A stretch of DNA of 64,000 nt from Bog-756 sp963710495 (GTDB lineage: Bacteria; Actinomycetota; Acidimicrobiia; Acidimicrobiales; RAAP-2). The notes beneath the pieces were generated by a model. It saw only the letters and a program-made list of their open reading frames with translations, was not told where the DNA came from and searched no databases. The stretch spans positions 558,001 to 622,000 of the forward strand of contig CAVQAI010000009.1 in the NCBI GenBank assembly GCA_963710495.1. The letters run 5' to 3'. How positions within the stretch are numbered: position 1 is the first letter of the stretch; every line of letters starts with the position of its first letter. Positions 43,596 to 51,806 of the stretch are shown here, one piece after another. The position numbers and the translations under genes are program-made.

Positions 43596-44861
43596 ATGAG
43601 CCCATCCCGCCGGCCGCAGGCGCCGATCCATCTCCGGGCCGCCCGGATGCTCGACGTGGACGCCGGCCGCATCGTCGAGCCGGCCGACCTCCTCGTCGTC
43701 GGCGACCGCATCGCCGACGTGGCCCCGGCCTCCGTCCCGGCCGAGACGGTCGTCCACGACCTGGGTGACGTGACCATCCTGCCCGGGCTGATGGACATGG
43801 AGGTCAATCTCCTGCTCGGAGGGCCCGATCACCGCAGCCCGCTCAACGTGGTGCAGGACGATCCCGCCGTCCGGACCCTGCGGGCCGTGGCCAACGCCCG
43901 GCGGACCCTCCGGGCCGGCTTCACCACCGTCCGCAACCTGGGCCTGTTCGTGCAGACCGGCGGGCTCCTCCTCGACGTCGCCCTGAAGCGGGCCATCGAC
44001 CTCGGGTGGTTCGACGGCCCCCGCGTCGTCCCGGCCGGTCACGCCATCACCCCCACCGGCGGCCATCTGGATCCCACCATGTTCCAGGCGCTCGCTCCCC
44101 ACATCATGCCCCTCACCGTGGAGGAGGGCATCGCCGACGGTGTCGACGAGGTCCGCAAAGCCGTCCGCTACCAGATCAAGCATGGCGCGGAGCTCATCAA
44201 GGTCTGTGCCTCGGGCGGGGTGATGTCGCACACCGGGCCGGCCGGCGCGCAGCAATACTCGAAGGACGAGCTCGAGGCCATCACCGACGAGGCCCACCGG
44301 GCCGGCCTCAGGGTCGCCGCCCACGCCCACGGCGATGCCGGGATCCGCGCCGCCATCGAGGCGGGCATCGACTGCATCGAGCACGGCTCCCTGATGAGCG
44401 ACGAGACGCTCGACCTGATGGTCGAACGCGGCACGTTCCTGGTGCCGACCACCTATCTGGCCGACGGCATGGACGTCTCGCACGCCGCACCGGAGCTCCA
44501 GGCCAAAGCGGCAGAGGTGTTCCCCCGGGCCAGGGAGACGATCCGCAAGGCGGTCCAGCGTGGGGCCCGGATCGCCTGTGGGACCGATGCCCCGGCCATC
44601 CCGCACGGGCGCAACGCCAAGGAGCTGGTCGCCCTGGTGGAGCGGGGGATGACGCCGATCGGGGCCGTCCGGGCGGCGACCACGGTGGCCGCCGAGCTGA
44701 TCGACGTCACCGATCGTGGCCGCCTGGCCCCCGACCTGTTGGCCGACGTCATCGCCGTGCCGGGCGACCCGCTGGCCGACGTGGGCTCCCTCGAGCGGGT
44801 CTGCTTCGTGATGAAGGGCGGGCAGATCTACCGCCGGGACACGCCGGACGACGCCCGGTAG
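43596..44861 (+). CDS. Amidohydrolase (imidazolonepropionase/prolidase-like) lacking the HxH motif
   Basis: 421 aa, Amidohydro_1 fold. The bridging lysine K202 (ELIKVCASGG), H243/H245 in AAHAHGD, H263 in IEHGS and D331 in CGTDAPA are all in place. The first metal motif, normally DxHxH after LPGL, reads PGLMDMEVN (E69-V-N71), so both histidines are replaced. This suggests one metal rather than two, or altered chemistry. ATG 43596 follows AAGGAGG. It is divergent from the family 2 amidohydrolase. It may hydrolyse a cyclic amide or lactone. Confidence 0.88.
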   Translation: MSPSRRPQAPIHLRAARMLDVDAGRIVEPADLLVVGDRIADVAPASVPAETVVHDLGDVTILPGLMDMEVNLLLGGPDHRSPLNVVQDDPAVRTLRAVANARRTLRAGFTTVRNLGLFVQTGGLLLDVALKRAIDLGWFDGPRVVPAGHAITPTGGHLDPTMFQALAPHIMPLTVEEGIADGVDEVRKAVRYQIKHGAELIKVCASGGVMSHTGPAGAQQYSKDELEAITDEAHRAGLRVAAHAHGDAGIRAAIEAGIDCIEHGSLMSDETLDLMVERGTFLVPTTYLADGMDVSHAAPELQAKAAEVFPRARETIRKAVQRGARIACGTDAPAIPHGRNAKELVALVERGMTPIGAVRAATTVAAELIDVTDRGRLAPDLLADVIAVPGDPLADVGSLERVCFVMKGGQIYRRDTPDDAR

Positions 44862-44902
44862 GAGACGCCCGCCCGTGGGAAGACGGGACCGCGCCCACCT
44901 GG

Positions 44903-45628
44903 TCAGCCCGCCCGCTCGGCTCCGATCCCGTAGAGCAGGAGCTCCCACAGGCCCTCGGCCGAGGCGTCCTCATCGGCCCGGGTGTACGAGCCACTGATCG
45001 TCGAGGCGAAGGCGTTGAACATGATGGCCTGCAGGGCGACACCGGCGATCTGGCTGTGGGAGAGCCCGGGCCGGATGACCCCGGCGCTCGCCGCCTCGTC
45101 GAGCAGCTCTTCGAAGAGGCCGAGCAGGGGCACGAAGGCGCGGGCCGCCTCCTCGGGATGTTCGGTGAGCAGCTGCTGGGCGAACTCCGCCATCGCCCGA
45201 GGTGTGGGGCCCTTCTTCGAGCCCGCCCCCTGGACGGGGCGACACAGCCGGTAGTACTCGACGGCGAATCGGTGGAGGCGATCGAGCGGGCCCGCTTCCT
45301 CGGCGACCAAGCCGCGGAGCTCATCGGCGGTCGAGCGGACCGATTCGTCGAACAGAGCCAGCAGCAGCCGGTGTTTGCCGTCGAAGTACTGGTAGAAGCT
45401 GCGGAGTGACTGACCCGACCGCTCCACCACTTCCTGCACGGTGAAGTCCTTGCCCGAGTCACTGTTCATGAGCTCGACGGCGGCGTCGAGGAAGCTCTGG
45501 ACCCTCGTCTCGGCGCGCAGACGAGCGGGGTCCGCCACCCGGGCCACCGCCAACTCGCGCCAGCTGACCGGGTCTTCGGCCGAGCCAGTCATCGATCGGT
45601 CCACCGCCGCCGGATCACCCGCGCCCAT
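44903..45628 (-). CDS. TetR family regulator
   Basis: 241 aa. The helix-turn-helix at about 62-83 reads into SGQSLRSFYQYFDGKHRLL, with a long amino extension and a helical ligand domain. ATG 45628 was chosen because TACACT, a -10-like hexamer, ends six bases upstream, the layout of a leaderless actinobacterial mRNA; no ribosome site precedes it. Downstream of the Rieske/SDR operon on the same strand and inside block 2, it is one of two candidates to bind the block-2 15-mer. Confidence 0.87.
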   Translation of the reverse strand: MGAGDPAAVDRSMTGSAEDPVSWRELAVARVADPARLRAETRVQSFLDAAVELMNSDSGKDFTVQEVVERSGQSLRSFYQYFDGKHRLLLALFDESVRSTADELRGLVAEEAGPLDRLHRFAVEYYRLCRPVQGAGSKKGPTPRAMAEFAQQLLTEHPEEAARAFVPLLGLFEELLDEAASAGVIRPGLSHSQIAGVALQAIMFNAFASTISGSYTRADEDASAEGLWELLLYGIGAERAG

Positions 45629-45634
45629 GGGTGA

Positions 45635-45640
45635 AGTGTA
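45635..45640 (-). promoter_or_regulatory. -10-like box of a probable leaderless TetR mRNA
   Basis: TACACT on the - strand followed after six bases by ATG. The spacing allows transcription to start at or next to the ATG. No clear -35 element was recognised. Confidence 0.35.
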
Positions 45641-45801
45641 ATGGACGGTGGTAAGAAGCCCGGTCTCCGGGGTGTCGTCATCGCGGTCGGACACGGGAGG
45701 GTCGTCCTGATGCCATGGTCCGAATCGTCGCGTCGCACCGAGCTGCCGTGAGGTGCCGTCACGTCCCTCCGCTCCCCGTTATGGGCCATCGGCGGCGACC
45801 C

Positions 45802-46131
45802 TCAGATCGACGGCTCCACGACGACGTCCAGACTGGCGGCACCACTGTCGGGCACTCGGGGTTGACGCCACACCTCCACCGGAAACGAGGCGTTCACCAA
45901 CGAGTAGCAGAGCCGGAGGAGCCGGATACCGTCCTCGGGAAGGGCGTCGACTTCGAACTGCCGCAGGTAGTCGGCGGCATCGGGGAGACGCGGGAACACC
46001 GCGTCATAGAAGGCCTGAAGCTCGTCCATCGTGCTCGACAGCCGCTTGGCGTAGCGCTCGCCTTCGGTGGCGAGCGCCCAGTCGGTGAACGGCTCGAGGT
46101 CGGCGAAGCCGTCAGGCAAGGACGCCGTCAT
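45802..46131 (-). CDS. Small protein encoded with the Rieske oxygenase
   Basis: 109 aa, no family I recognise with confidence. It is acidic, soluble and predicted largely helical. The start overlaps the Rieske gene by 20 bases, so it is co-translated with it. Position and size recall small accessory or beta-like proteins next to some actinobacterial ring-hydroxylating oxygenases. It could stabilise the oxygenase or be a separate small enzyme; the sequence gives no catalytic motif. Confidence 0.7.
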   Translation of the reverse strand: MTASLPDGFADLEPFTDWALATEGERYAKRLSSTMDELQAFYDAVFPRLPDAADYLRQFEVDALPEDGIRLLRLCYSLVNASFPVEVWRQPRVPDSGAASLDVVVEPSI

Positions 46132-47407
46132 GGCGGACCTCCTCGCGCGACGGCGACACGGCCAGGTAGTCGGCGACCATGGCTCGGGCGGTGGCGTGCA
46201 GATGCCGGAGGAGGATCTCCTGGTCGTTGAGGGGGAACCGATCCACGGCCCGGGACTCCAGCATGGACTGGGTCGCCTCGAGCGTGTTGCCGTCCTGCAA
46301 GGCGTACTCCTTGAACGTCACGGCGGCCATCTCCTGCTGGAGCCGCTCGAAGGCGTTCTTGGGGGGGACGAAGTAGAGGGTGCCTTCGAAGATGTGGGTG
46401 TTGTAGGACGTCGGCCAGTAGTGGTACGTCAGGTACCAGTTGGGCTGCCAGATGAGCAGCATGAAGTTGGGGAAGAAGACGAAGGTGTCGATGCCCCAGG
46501 CCGGATTCTGCGTCGGGTTCAGCGCGCCGGGCAGCTCGCCGATGTCGGGGCGGTCCCAGGGACCGAAGAGGCCGCTCCGGAGCACCCGTTCGATCGGCTT
46601 GACCATGTTGAGGTCCTTGGGCGGTGCCATGCCGCCCCACGTCGAAACCATCCCGTGTGGCCCGTCGAGCTGGTAGGCCAGTGCCTCGAATCCGATGTTC
46701 GACAGCTTGCGGGACTCCTCCTGCACTGCCTGCTTGGCGTGCAACACGGGCGCATGGTAGAACTCGGCGAAGGCATCGATGAAGAGCTTCCAGTTGCTCC
46801 CCACTTCGGCACGGTACTTGTAGACCTGGGTCATCGTGTCGAAGGGATAGCCACTGAGCCCGCTGCCGAATTCCCCGAGATAGTCACCGAGCCGCGTCTG
46901 GTTGCCGGGGTCGAGGTTCACGAAGATGAACCCTTCCCACGTCTCGACCTGCACCGGCACCAGCCCGAAATCCTCGCGCTCCAGGTCGAAGAACTCCGAC
47001 TCCTGCTGGACGAAGGCCAGCTGGCCGTCGATCGAGTACCGCCAGCCGTGGTACTTGCAGGTGAACTGCCGACATGTCCCGCTGGTCTCCTCCCTCGGGA
47101 AGTCGTTCCAGACGAGCTTGTTGCCACGGTGTCGGCAGATGTTGTGGAAGGCGCGCACGGTCCCGTCGGAGCCGCGCACCACGACGACCGACGTACGGGC
47201 GGCGTCGATCTCCTTGGTGAAGTAGCTGCCGGTCCGAGGGAGTTGCTCCTCCCGTCCGACGTTCAGCCAGGTACGGGCGAAGATGGCCCGACGCTCGAGC
47301 TCGTAGTGCTCGGGCGAGATCGAGTCCCCGTAGGAGACCGTCCCGGTCCCGAGCTCGGGGTAGTGCTCGGTCCAGCTCCCCTCGGCAGGCTTGGCGAAGT
47401 GGCTCAC
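46112..47407 (-). CDS. Rieske non-haem iron oxygenase, alpha subunit
   Basis: 431 aa. The Rieske site is C91-x-H93 ... C117-xx-H120 and the catalytic iron histidines lie in FAEFYHAPVLHAK. It differs clearly from the Rieske enzyme at 27.7 kb. Its operon (SDR, decarboxylase-like protein, this gene, small protein) and the ferredoxin reductase at 50.7 kb both have block-2 operators, so the two may form a KshA/KshB-like monooxygenase system (inference). The ATG overlaps the preceding stop by four bases. Confidence 0.93.
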   Translation of the reverse strand: MSHFAKPAEGSWTEHYPELGTGTVSYGDSISPEHYELERRAIFARTWLNVGREEQLPRTGSYFTKEIDAARTSVVVVRGSDGTVRAFHNICRHRGNKLVWNDFPREETSGTCRQFTCKYHGWRYSIDGQLAFVQQESEFFDLEREDFGLVPVQVETWEGFIFVNLDPGNQTRLGDYLGEFGSGLSGYPFDTMTQVYKYRAEVGSNWKLFIDAFAEFYHAPVLHAKQAVQEESRKLSNIGFEALAYQLDGPHGMVSTWGGMAPPKDLNMVKPIERVLRSGLFGPWDRPDIGELPGALNPTQNPAWGIDTFVFFPNFMLLIWQPNWYLTYHYWPTSYNTHIFEGTLYFVPPKNAFERLQQEMAAVTFKEYALQDGNTLEATQSMLESRAVDRFPLNDQEILLRHLHATARAMVADYLAVSPSREEVRHDGVLA

Positions 47408-48042
47408 TCGGATGCTCCTTCCGTACCGGCGGCGACGGAACCCGATGGCGGCTCCATCGGGACAAAGAGCTCGTGACCGGTCAGGTCGGCATCGAGCTCG
47501 ATCTCGAAGGTCAGGAAGGCCATGGCCAGCGCCTCATAGGCCCCGACCGTGAAGACGAGGTCCATGAGCTGCTGCTCGTCGAGTGCCCCGGCCAGCACCG
47601 ACCACGTCTCGTCGGAGAGCTCGGCCTTCCCGACCAGCTCATCGGCCGATCGCACCAGGGCACGGTCGAGCTCGGACCAGCCCTCGGCGCCCGGCCCGGC
47701 GGCGACCCGCGCGATCTCGTCCACATCGAGGCCCACGTCACGGGCCACCACGGTGTGCTGGGCCCACTCGTACTCGCAGCGTCGGAGGAACGCCACCCGG
47801 AGGACGAGGAGCTCGCGCTGGCGGGGAGGAAGCGACGACTCGAAGAGGATGTGCCCGTTGAAGGTGTTGAACGCCTCGGCCAGCGCCGGATGGCGAGCGA
47901 GCATCCCAAGGGCGTTGAGGGCCCGGGGACGACCATCGCGGCGGGGCGGTTGGTGTCGGGGCGCGACGGGTTGGAGCGGGGCCAGGGCGGCCTTCATCTC
48001 GGCCGGCCACTCCCGCGGGGTGAGGGGCTTCATCCGCGGCAT
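47404..48042 (-). CDS. Carboxymuconolactone decarboxylase (CMD/AhpD) family protein
   Basis: 212-aa helical protein. The conserved block LPPRQRELLVLRVAFLRR followed by C89-EYEWAQ-H96 is the CMD-family signature, here without a CxxC redox pair, so an AhpD-type peroxidase role is unlikely. Family members decarboxylate gamma-carboxymuconolactone or have unknown catalytic roles in degradation operons. ATG 48042 starts one base past the SDR stop, with GGAGGA upstream inside the SDR gene. It overlaps the Rieske start by four bases. Confidence 0.87.
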   Translation of the reverse strand: MPRMKPLTPREWPAEMKAALAPLQPVAPRHQPPRRDGRPRALNALGMLARHPALAEAFNTFNGHILFESSLPPRQRELLVLRVAFLRRCEYEWAQHTVVARDVGLDVDEIARVAAGPGAEGWSELDRALVRSADELVGKAELSDETWSVLAGALDEQQLMDLVFTVGAYEALAMAFLTFEIELDADLTGHELFVPMEPPSGSVAAGTEGASE

Positions 48043-48043
48043 C

Positions 48044-48841
48044 TCAGGTGTTCCTCCCCCCGTTGACCCCGATGACCTGGCCCGTGATGTAGGCCGCATC
48101 GTCGCTGACGAGGAACGAGCACGTCGAAGCGATGTCCTCCGGCCGCCCGGCCCGGCGAACCGGCGTGCGGGCGGCGTGGAATTCGACGCCCTCGCCGAGA
48201 CGGCCGCTCTTCTCCGCGGCGCGGAGCATGGGCGTGTCGATGAATCCGGGCGGGATGGTGTTGACCGTGATGCCGACCGGACCCAGCTCCAGGGCCAGCG
48301 CCTTGGTGAAGCCGATCACCCCGGCCTTCGAGGCCACATAGTGGGTCATCAGCGGCTGACCGCTCTGGGCGCTGGACGAGGAGATGTTCACGATGCGACC
48401 CCACCCGGCGGCGACCATCTCCGGCACGACGGCCTGGCAGCAGTTGAAGGTCCCCGTGAGGTTGACCCGGAGGATCTGCTCCCACGTGTCGATGGTGATC
48501 TTGAGGAACTTGGCGAAGCCCTCGATGCCGGCGTTGTTGACCAATACGGTCGGGCTCCCCAGCGCGGAACGCACCTCGCCCACGGCGGCCTCGATCCGCT
48601 CCCGGTCGGTCACGTCCACGTCCAGCCCGAGCGCGCTCCCGCCGCCGGCGCGAATCTTGGCCGCCGCCGCCTCGGCCGCGGGCCGGTCCCGGTCGAAGAC
48701 GGCGACGGCGAGGCCGTCCGCACCGAGCCGTTCGCTGATGGCGAGGCCGATGCCGGAACCGCCTCCGGTCACGATGGCGGTCCTCCGACTGCCGCCCGGC
48801 CCGGGGCCGCCGTCGGCACCGCCTGGCTCAGCCGCGGTCAT
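48044..48841 (-). CDS. SDR family oxidoreductase
   Basis: 265 aa. GGGSGIG at 26-32, NNAGIEG, ISSSSAQSG with the catalytic serine and the Y-VAS-K pair, ending GQVIGVNGGRNT. The sequence resembles 3-oxoacyl-ACP/3-hydroxyacyl-CoA and 2-hydroxycyclohexanecarboxyl-CoA dehydrogenases. ATG 48841 is preferred; a GTG at 48877 would add 12 residues. First gene of the Rieske operon, preceded by two copies of the block-2 operator. It probably oxidises a ring or beta hydroxyl to a ketone. Confidence 0.92.
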   Translation of the reverse strand: MTAAEPGGADGGPGPGGSRRTAIVTGGGSGIGLAISERLGADGLAVAVFDRDRPAAEAAAAKIRAGGGSALGLDVDVTDRERIEAAVGEVRSALGSPTVLVNNAGIEGFAKFLKITIDTWEQILRVNLTGTFNCCQAVVPEMVAAGWGRIVNISSSSAQSGQPLMTHYVASKAGVIGFTKALALELGPVGITVNTIPPGFIDTPMLRAAEKSGRLGEGVEFHAARTPVRRAGRPEDIASTCSFLVSDDAAYITGQVIGVNGGRNT

Positions 48842-48945
48842 GGGATCGGCTCGTCGGAGCGCGGCGTGCAGTCGCACATCCTCTCAGTGGTGTCGGCAGT
48901 CATCCGACCCTCCTGTCCGAACGACCGGGCCCTCACGCTACGGCC

Positions 48946-48960
48946 GGAAACTTTCTTCTC
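48946..48960. promoter_or_regulatory. Block-2 operator, proximal copy before SDR operon
   Basis: GGAAACTTTCTTCTC, an exact reverse-strand match to GAGAA-N4-GTTTCC. It lies 105 bases upstream of the chosen SDR start and 42 bases, centre to centre, from the second copy. Confidence 0.65.
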
Positions 48961-48987
48961 TCACCGTAGAACAAACCATAACATTTT

Positions 48988-49002
48988 GAGAATGCTGTTT
49001 CC
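48988..49002. promoter_or_regulatory. Block-2 operator, distal copy before SDR operon
   Basis: GAGAATGCTGTTTCC, an exact match to the 15-mer in the opposite orientation to the copy at 48946. It lies 19 bases past the stop of the acyl-CoA ligase gene, within the only AT-rich part of the space. Confidence 0.65.
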
Positions 49003-49020
49003 ACCGGTCCGGGCGGGCCG

Positions 49021-50706
49021 TCACCCGACGGGCTCGAGCCGGCCGTCGCGGAGCTGGGCCCGGAGCCGGAACTTCTGCACCTTGCCCGAGGCCGTCCGCG
49101 GGAAGTCGGCCACCTGGTGGATGGACTCCGGCCACTTCTGGCGGGCCAGGCCGGCCGCGGCCAGATGCGAACGGACCTGGTCGAGTGAGGGGGCGGCCCG
49201 GCCCTGTTGAGGACGGACGACGGCGGCCACCCGCTCGCCCAGGCGCTCGTCCGGGGCGGCGATCACGCTCACCTCGGCGATGGCATCCATGCCGAGCAGG
49301 ACGTCCTCCACCTCCGGGGCGCTCACGTTCTCGCCGCCGCGGATGATGATGTCGGAGATCCGGTCGGTGATGGTGAGGTACCCGTCGTCATCCATGACGC
49401 CGACGTCGCCCGTGTGGTACCAGCCCCGGTCGTCGAAGACCCCGGCCGTGAGCCCGGGATCGGTGTAGCCGAGGAAGCAATCCGGCCCTCGACTGAGGAT
49501 CTCGCCTTCCGCCGACAGCTGGATCTCGACGCCGGCCAGCGGCCGGCCGTCGGTGGCGTTCCGCTTCGACTCCGGGTCGGACAGCTGGCACCCGGTGATC
49601 GAGGGGTGCTCGGTGCTCCCGTACGAGCGGAAGGCGGCGATGCCCAACCGGGCGGCGCGTTCCATGACGGCGACCGGGACGGTCGACCCGCCCAGGCCGG
49701 CAAAGGGCATCAGGGCCAGATGGGCGGGCTCGAAGTCCGGATGGTCGAGCAGGCTGGTGAGGAAGTAGGTGGCACCGCCCGAGACTCCGAGGCCCTCGTC
49801 GAGCATGAGTCGCAACACCGTGCCGGGATCCCATACGTCGACCAGGTTGACCGGCCGCCGGCGCAGCAACGGGACCAGAAAGGCGTTGAGCATGCCGATG
49901 AAATGGCCGACAGGGGCCCCGGTGATGTCGGGCGGCCCACCCCGGGGGAATAGCTGTTCCAGCTGGCGCGTCTCGAACCCGATGGTCCGGTGGGTGTGGA
50001 CGACCCCCTTCGGGTCGCGGGTCGTCCCCGAGGTGAACGCGACGATGGCGGGGGCGTCCGGATCTGCCACCGCCGGAACCTCGAGGGCTGGGGTGTCCAG
50101 CCGCGACCCGAACGGGGACGCCGCCCGGGGCAGCTGCTCGGGCCGTCTGTCCCCGACGACCAGCCAGGACGGCACGGGAAAGCGCCGGAGCAGTTCGTCG
50201 TGGGCCTCTAGGTAGTCGGTCTGCCCGAACCGGTCGGCGGTGACCACGACGTCGGGCCGGACCACCTCGAGGATGTAGCCCATCTCCTTCGGGCCATAGA
50301 AGTGGACGACGGGGACGACGACGGCGCCGAGGTAGGCAGCCGCCCAGAACGTGATGGCGGCCTCGACCCAGTTGGGCAGTTGGAAGAGGACGACGGCGCC
50401 CGGGCCGACACCCCTCGATGCCAGCGAGCCGGCCAGCGCCCGGGCGGCCCGGTCGACCTGGCCGATGGTGCCCTCCCAGGGGTGGACGGCCGAGTGCACC
50501 CGGAAGTCGGCTCGGCCCATGGTGGCCAGGCCGTCGGCCACCATCGTGGCGAGCGTGCCCGGGCCCCACCATCCCTCGGCCACGTAGCGGTCGACGAGGT
50601 CGCCGGCGACCGACCGGCGGGGCCAGCGATCGTCCGCCGCGCCGTTCAGCACCCGGCGCCTCCCCCGGCGGGGCGCCTCGGCGATGCCGGCAGCCCAGTC
50701 CTCCAT
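49021..50706 (-). CDS. Acyl-CoA ligase (AMP-forming)
   Basis: 561 aa ANL-family enzyme with an amino extension before the usual fold. The P-loop is FTSGTTRDPKGVVHTH, then YGSTEHPSITG, HTGDVGVMDDDGYLTI, GGENVSAPEVED and the catalytic lysine in SGKVQKFRLR. The style is that of cyclohexanecarboxylate- or 2,3-dihydroxybenzoate-like ligases. ATG 50706 is only seven bases from a block-2 operator and 31 from the divergent reductase gene. It probably activates the acid that enters the 50-60 kb beta-oxidation genes. Confidence 0.92.
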   Translation of the reverse strand: MEDWAAGIAEAPRRGRRRVLNGAADDRWPRRSVAGDLVDRYVAEGWWGPGTLATMVADGLATMGRADFRVHSAVHPWEGTIGQVDRAARALAGSLASRGVGPGAVVLFQLPNWVEAAITFWAAAYLGAVVVPVVHFYGPKEMGYILEVVRPDVVVTADRFGQTDYLEAHDELLRRFPVPSWLVVGDRRPEQLPRAASPFGSRLDTPALEVPAVADPDAPAIVAFTSGTTRDPKGVVHTHRTIGFETRQLEQLFPRGGPPDITGAPVGHFIGMLNAFLVPLLRRRPVNLVDVWDPGTVLRLMLDEGLGVSGGATYFLTSLLDHPDFEPAHLALMPFAGLGGSTVPVAVMERAARLGIAAFRSYGSTEHPSITGCQLSDPESKRNATDGRPLAGVEIQLSAEGEILSRGPDCFLGYTDPGLTAGVFDDRGWYHTGDVGVMDDDGYLTITDRISDIIIRGGENVSAPEVEDVLLGMDAIAEVSVIAAPDERLGERVAAVVRPQQGRAAPSLDQVRSHLAAAGLARQKWPESIHQVADFPRTASGKVQKFRLRAQLRDGRLEPVG

Positions 50707-50712
50707 TCCACT

Positions 50713-50733
50713 GAGAAGCAGATTATCATAATC
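50713..50733. promoter_or_regulatory. Block-2 operator variant and AT-rich divergent promoter
   Basis: GAGAA-GCAGA-TTATC (50713-50727) overlaps a perfect 13-bp palindrome GATTATCATAATC (50721-50733). TATCAT at 50724-50729 is eight bases before the reductase ATG, fitting a leaderless + transcript; the mirror TATGAT serves the ligase. The whole ligase/reductase space is only 31 bases. Confidence 0.6.
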
Positions 50734-50737
50734 GTGT

Positions 50738-51805
50738 ATGGCGCTCTCATCGGGAACCCGGGTGGCGGGCCCGCCCGTACGCGACCACGGCTTCCACGAG
50801 CTCCGCGTCCGCACGGTAGTCGCGGAGACCCCCGACGCCCGCTCCTTCGTCCTCGACGTCCCGCCCGAGCTCGACACCGCCTATGCCTACCGGCCCGGGC
50901 AGTTCCTCACCTTCCGGTGCTGGGTCGACGGCGAGCCTCATCTCCGTTGCTACTCGATGTCGTCCGCCCCCGCGGTCGACCAGGCCATGCAGGTGACCGT
51001 CAAACGGGTTCCCGGCGGGATCGTCTCCAATTGGATGGTGGACACGCTGGCGCCCGGCGACCGCCTCGAGGCCACCCTTCCCTCGGGGGTGTTCGGGCGG
51101 CGATCGCATGATGGCGACGTCCTGGCCTTCGCCGGGGGCAGCGGCATCACGCCGGTCCTCTCGATCCTCAAGGATGTCCTGGAGGGGACCGACCAACGGG
51201 CCCGTCTCTTCTACGCCAACCGCCAGGCGGGCTCGGTGATCTTCGGCCCGGCGCTCGCCTCCCTGGCCCAGCGGTACGGCGGGCGCCTCGAGGTCGTGCA
51301 CCATCTCGACCGGGACCGCGGTCTCGTCGGGCCGGGCGAGATCGAGGAGTTCGCGCCCGACGCCACCGCGACCGACTGCTATGTCTGCGGTCCGGGGCCG
51401 TTCATGGAGATCGTCGAGACGGCGCTGTACGGCGCCGGGGCCGGCCCCGATGTCGTCCACATCGAACGGTTCACGCCGCCCGACGACGGCGCCCGGCCCG
51501 GGCCACCGCCCGACGACCAGGGTGCCGCCCGGGTGACCATCGAGCTCGACGGTCGGGTCGAGGTCGCCGACCACCGGGCCGGCACGACCGTGCTCCAGAC
51601 CGCCCGGCAGCTCGGGCTGTCGCCCCCCTATTCCTGCGAGGCCGGCAGCTGTGCGACATGCATGGCCAAGCTTGCCGACGGTGAGGTGACGATGCTCACC
51701 AACAATGCGCTCACCGACGAGGAGGTGGCCGACGGCTGGATCCTCACCTGCCAGTCGGTGCCCCGCACCCCGTCCGTGCACGTGGTCTACGGCTGGGACG
51801 GCTGA
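50738..51805 (+). CDS. Rieske oxygenase reductase (FAD, NADH, plant-type [2Fe-2S]), KshB-like
   Basis: 355 aa in the order FAD domain, NAD domain, ferredoxin. The FAD motif R70-CYS-M, NAD loop GGSGITP at 133-139 and the plant-type cluster C300-x4-C305-xx-C308 ... C338 are all present. This architecture matches KshB/HsaB/PaaE reductases that drive Rieske oxygenases in steroid and phenylacetate catabolism. It is not beside an oxygenase gene; the Rieske gene 3.3 kb to the left shares the same operator type. ATG 50738 is used. Confidence 0.94.
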   Translation: MALSSGTRVAGPPVRDHGFHELRVRTVVAETPDARSFVLDVPPELDTAYAYRPGQFLTFRCWVDGEPHLRCYSMSSAPAVDQAMQVTVKRVPGGIVSNWMVDTLAPGDRLEATLPSGVFGRRSHDGDVLAFAGGSGITPVLSILKDVLEGTDQRARLFYANRQAGSVIFGPALASLAQRYGGRLEVVHHLDRDRGLVGPGEIEEFAPDATATDCYVCGPGPFMEIVETALYGAGAGPDVVHIERFTPPDDGARPGPPPDDQGAARVTIELDGRVEVADHRAGTTVLQTARQLGLSPPYSCEAGSCATCMAKLADGEVTMLTNNALTDEEVADGWILTCQSVPRTPSVHVVYGWDG

Positions 51806-51806
51806 G

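Noticed and set aside
44903..45628. Assigning either block-2 TetR as the definite regulator of the GAGAA-N4-GTTTCC sites
   Set aside because: Two TetR genes lie in the block and neither promoter carries an exact copy, so the sequence alone cannot decide.
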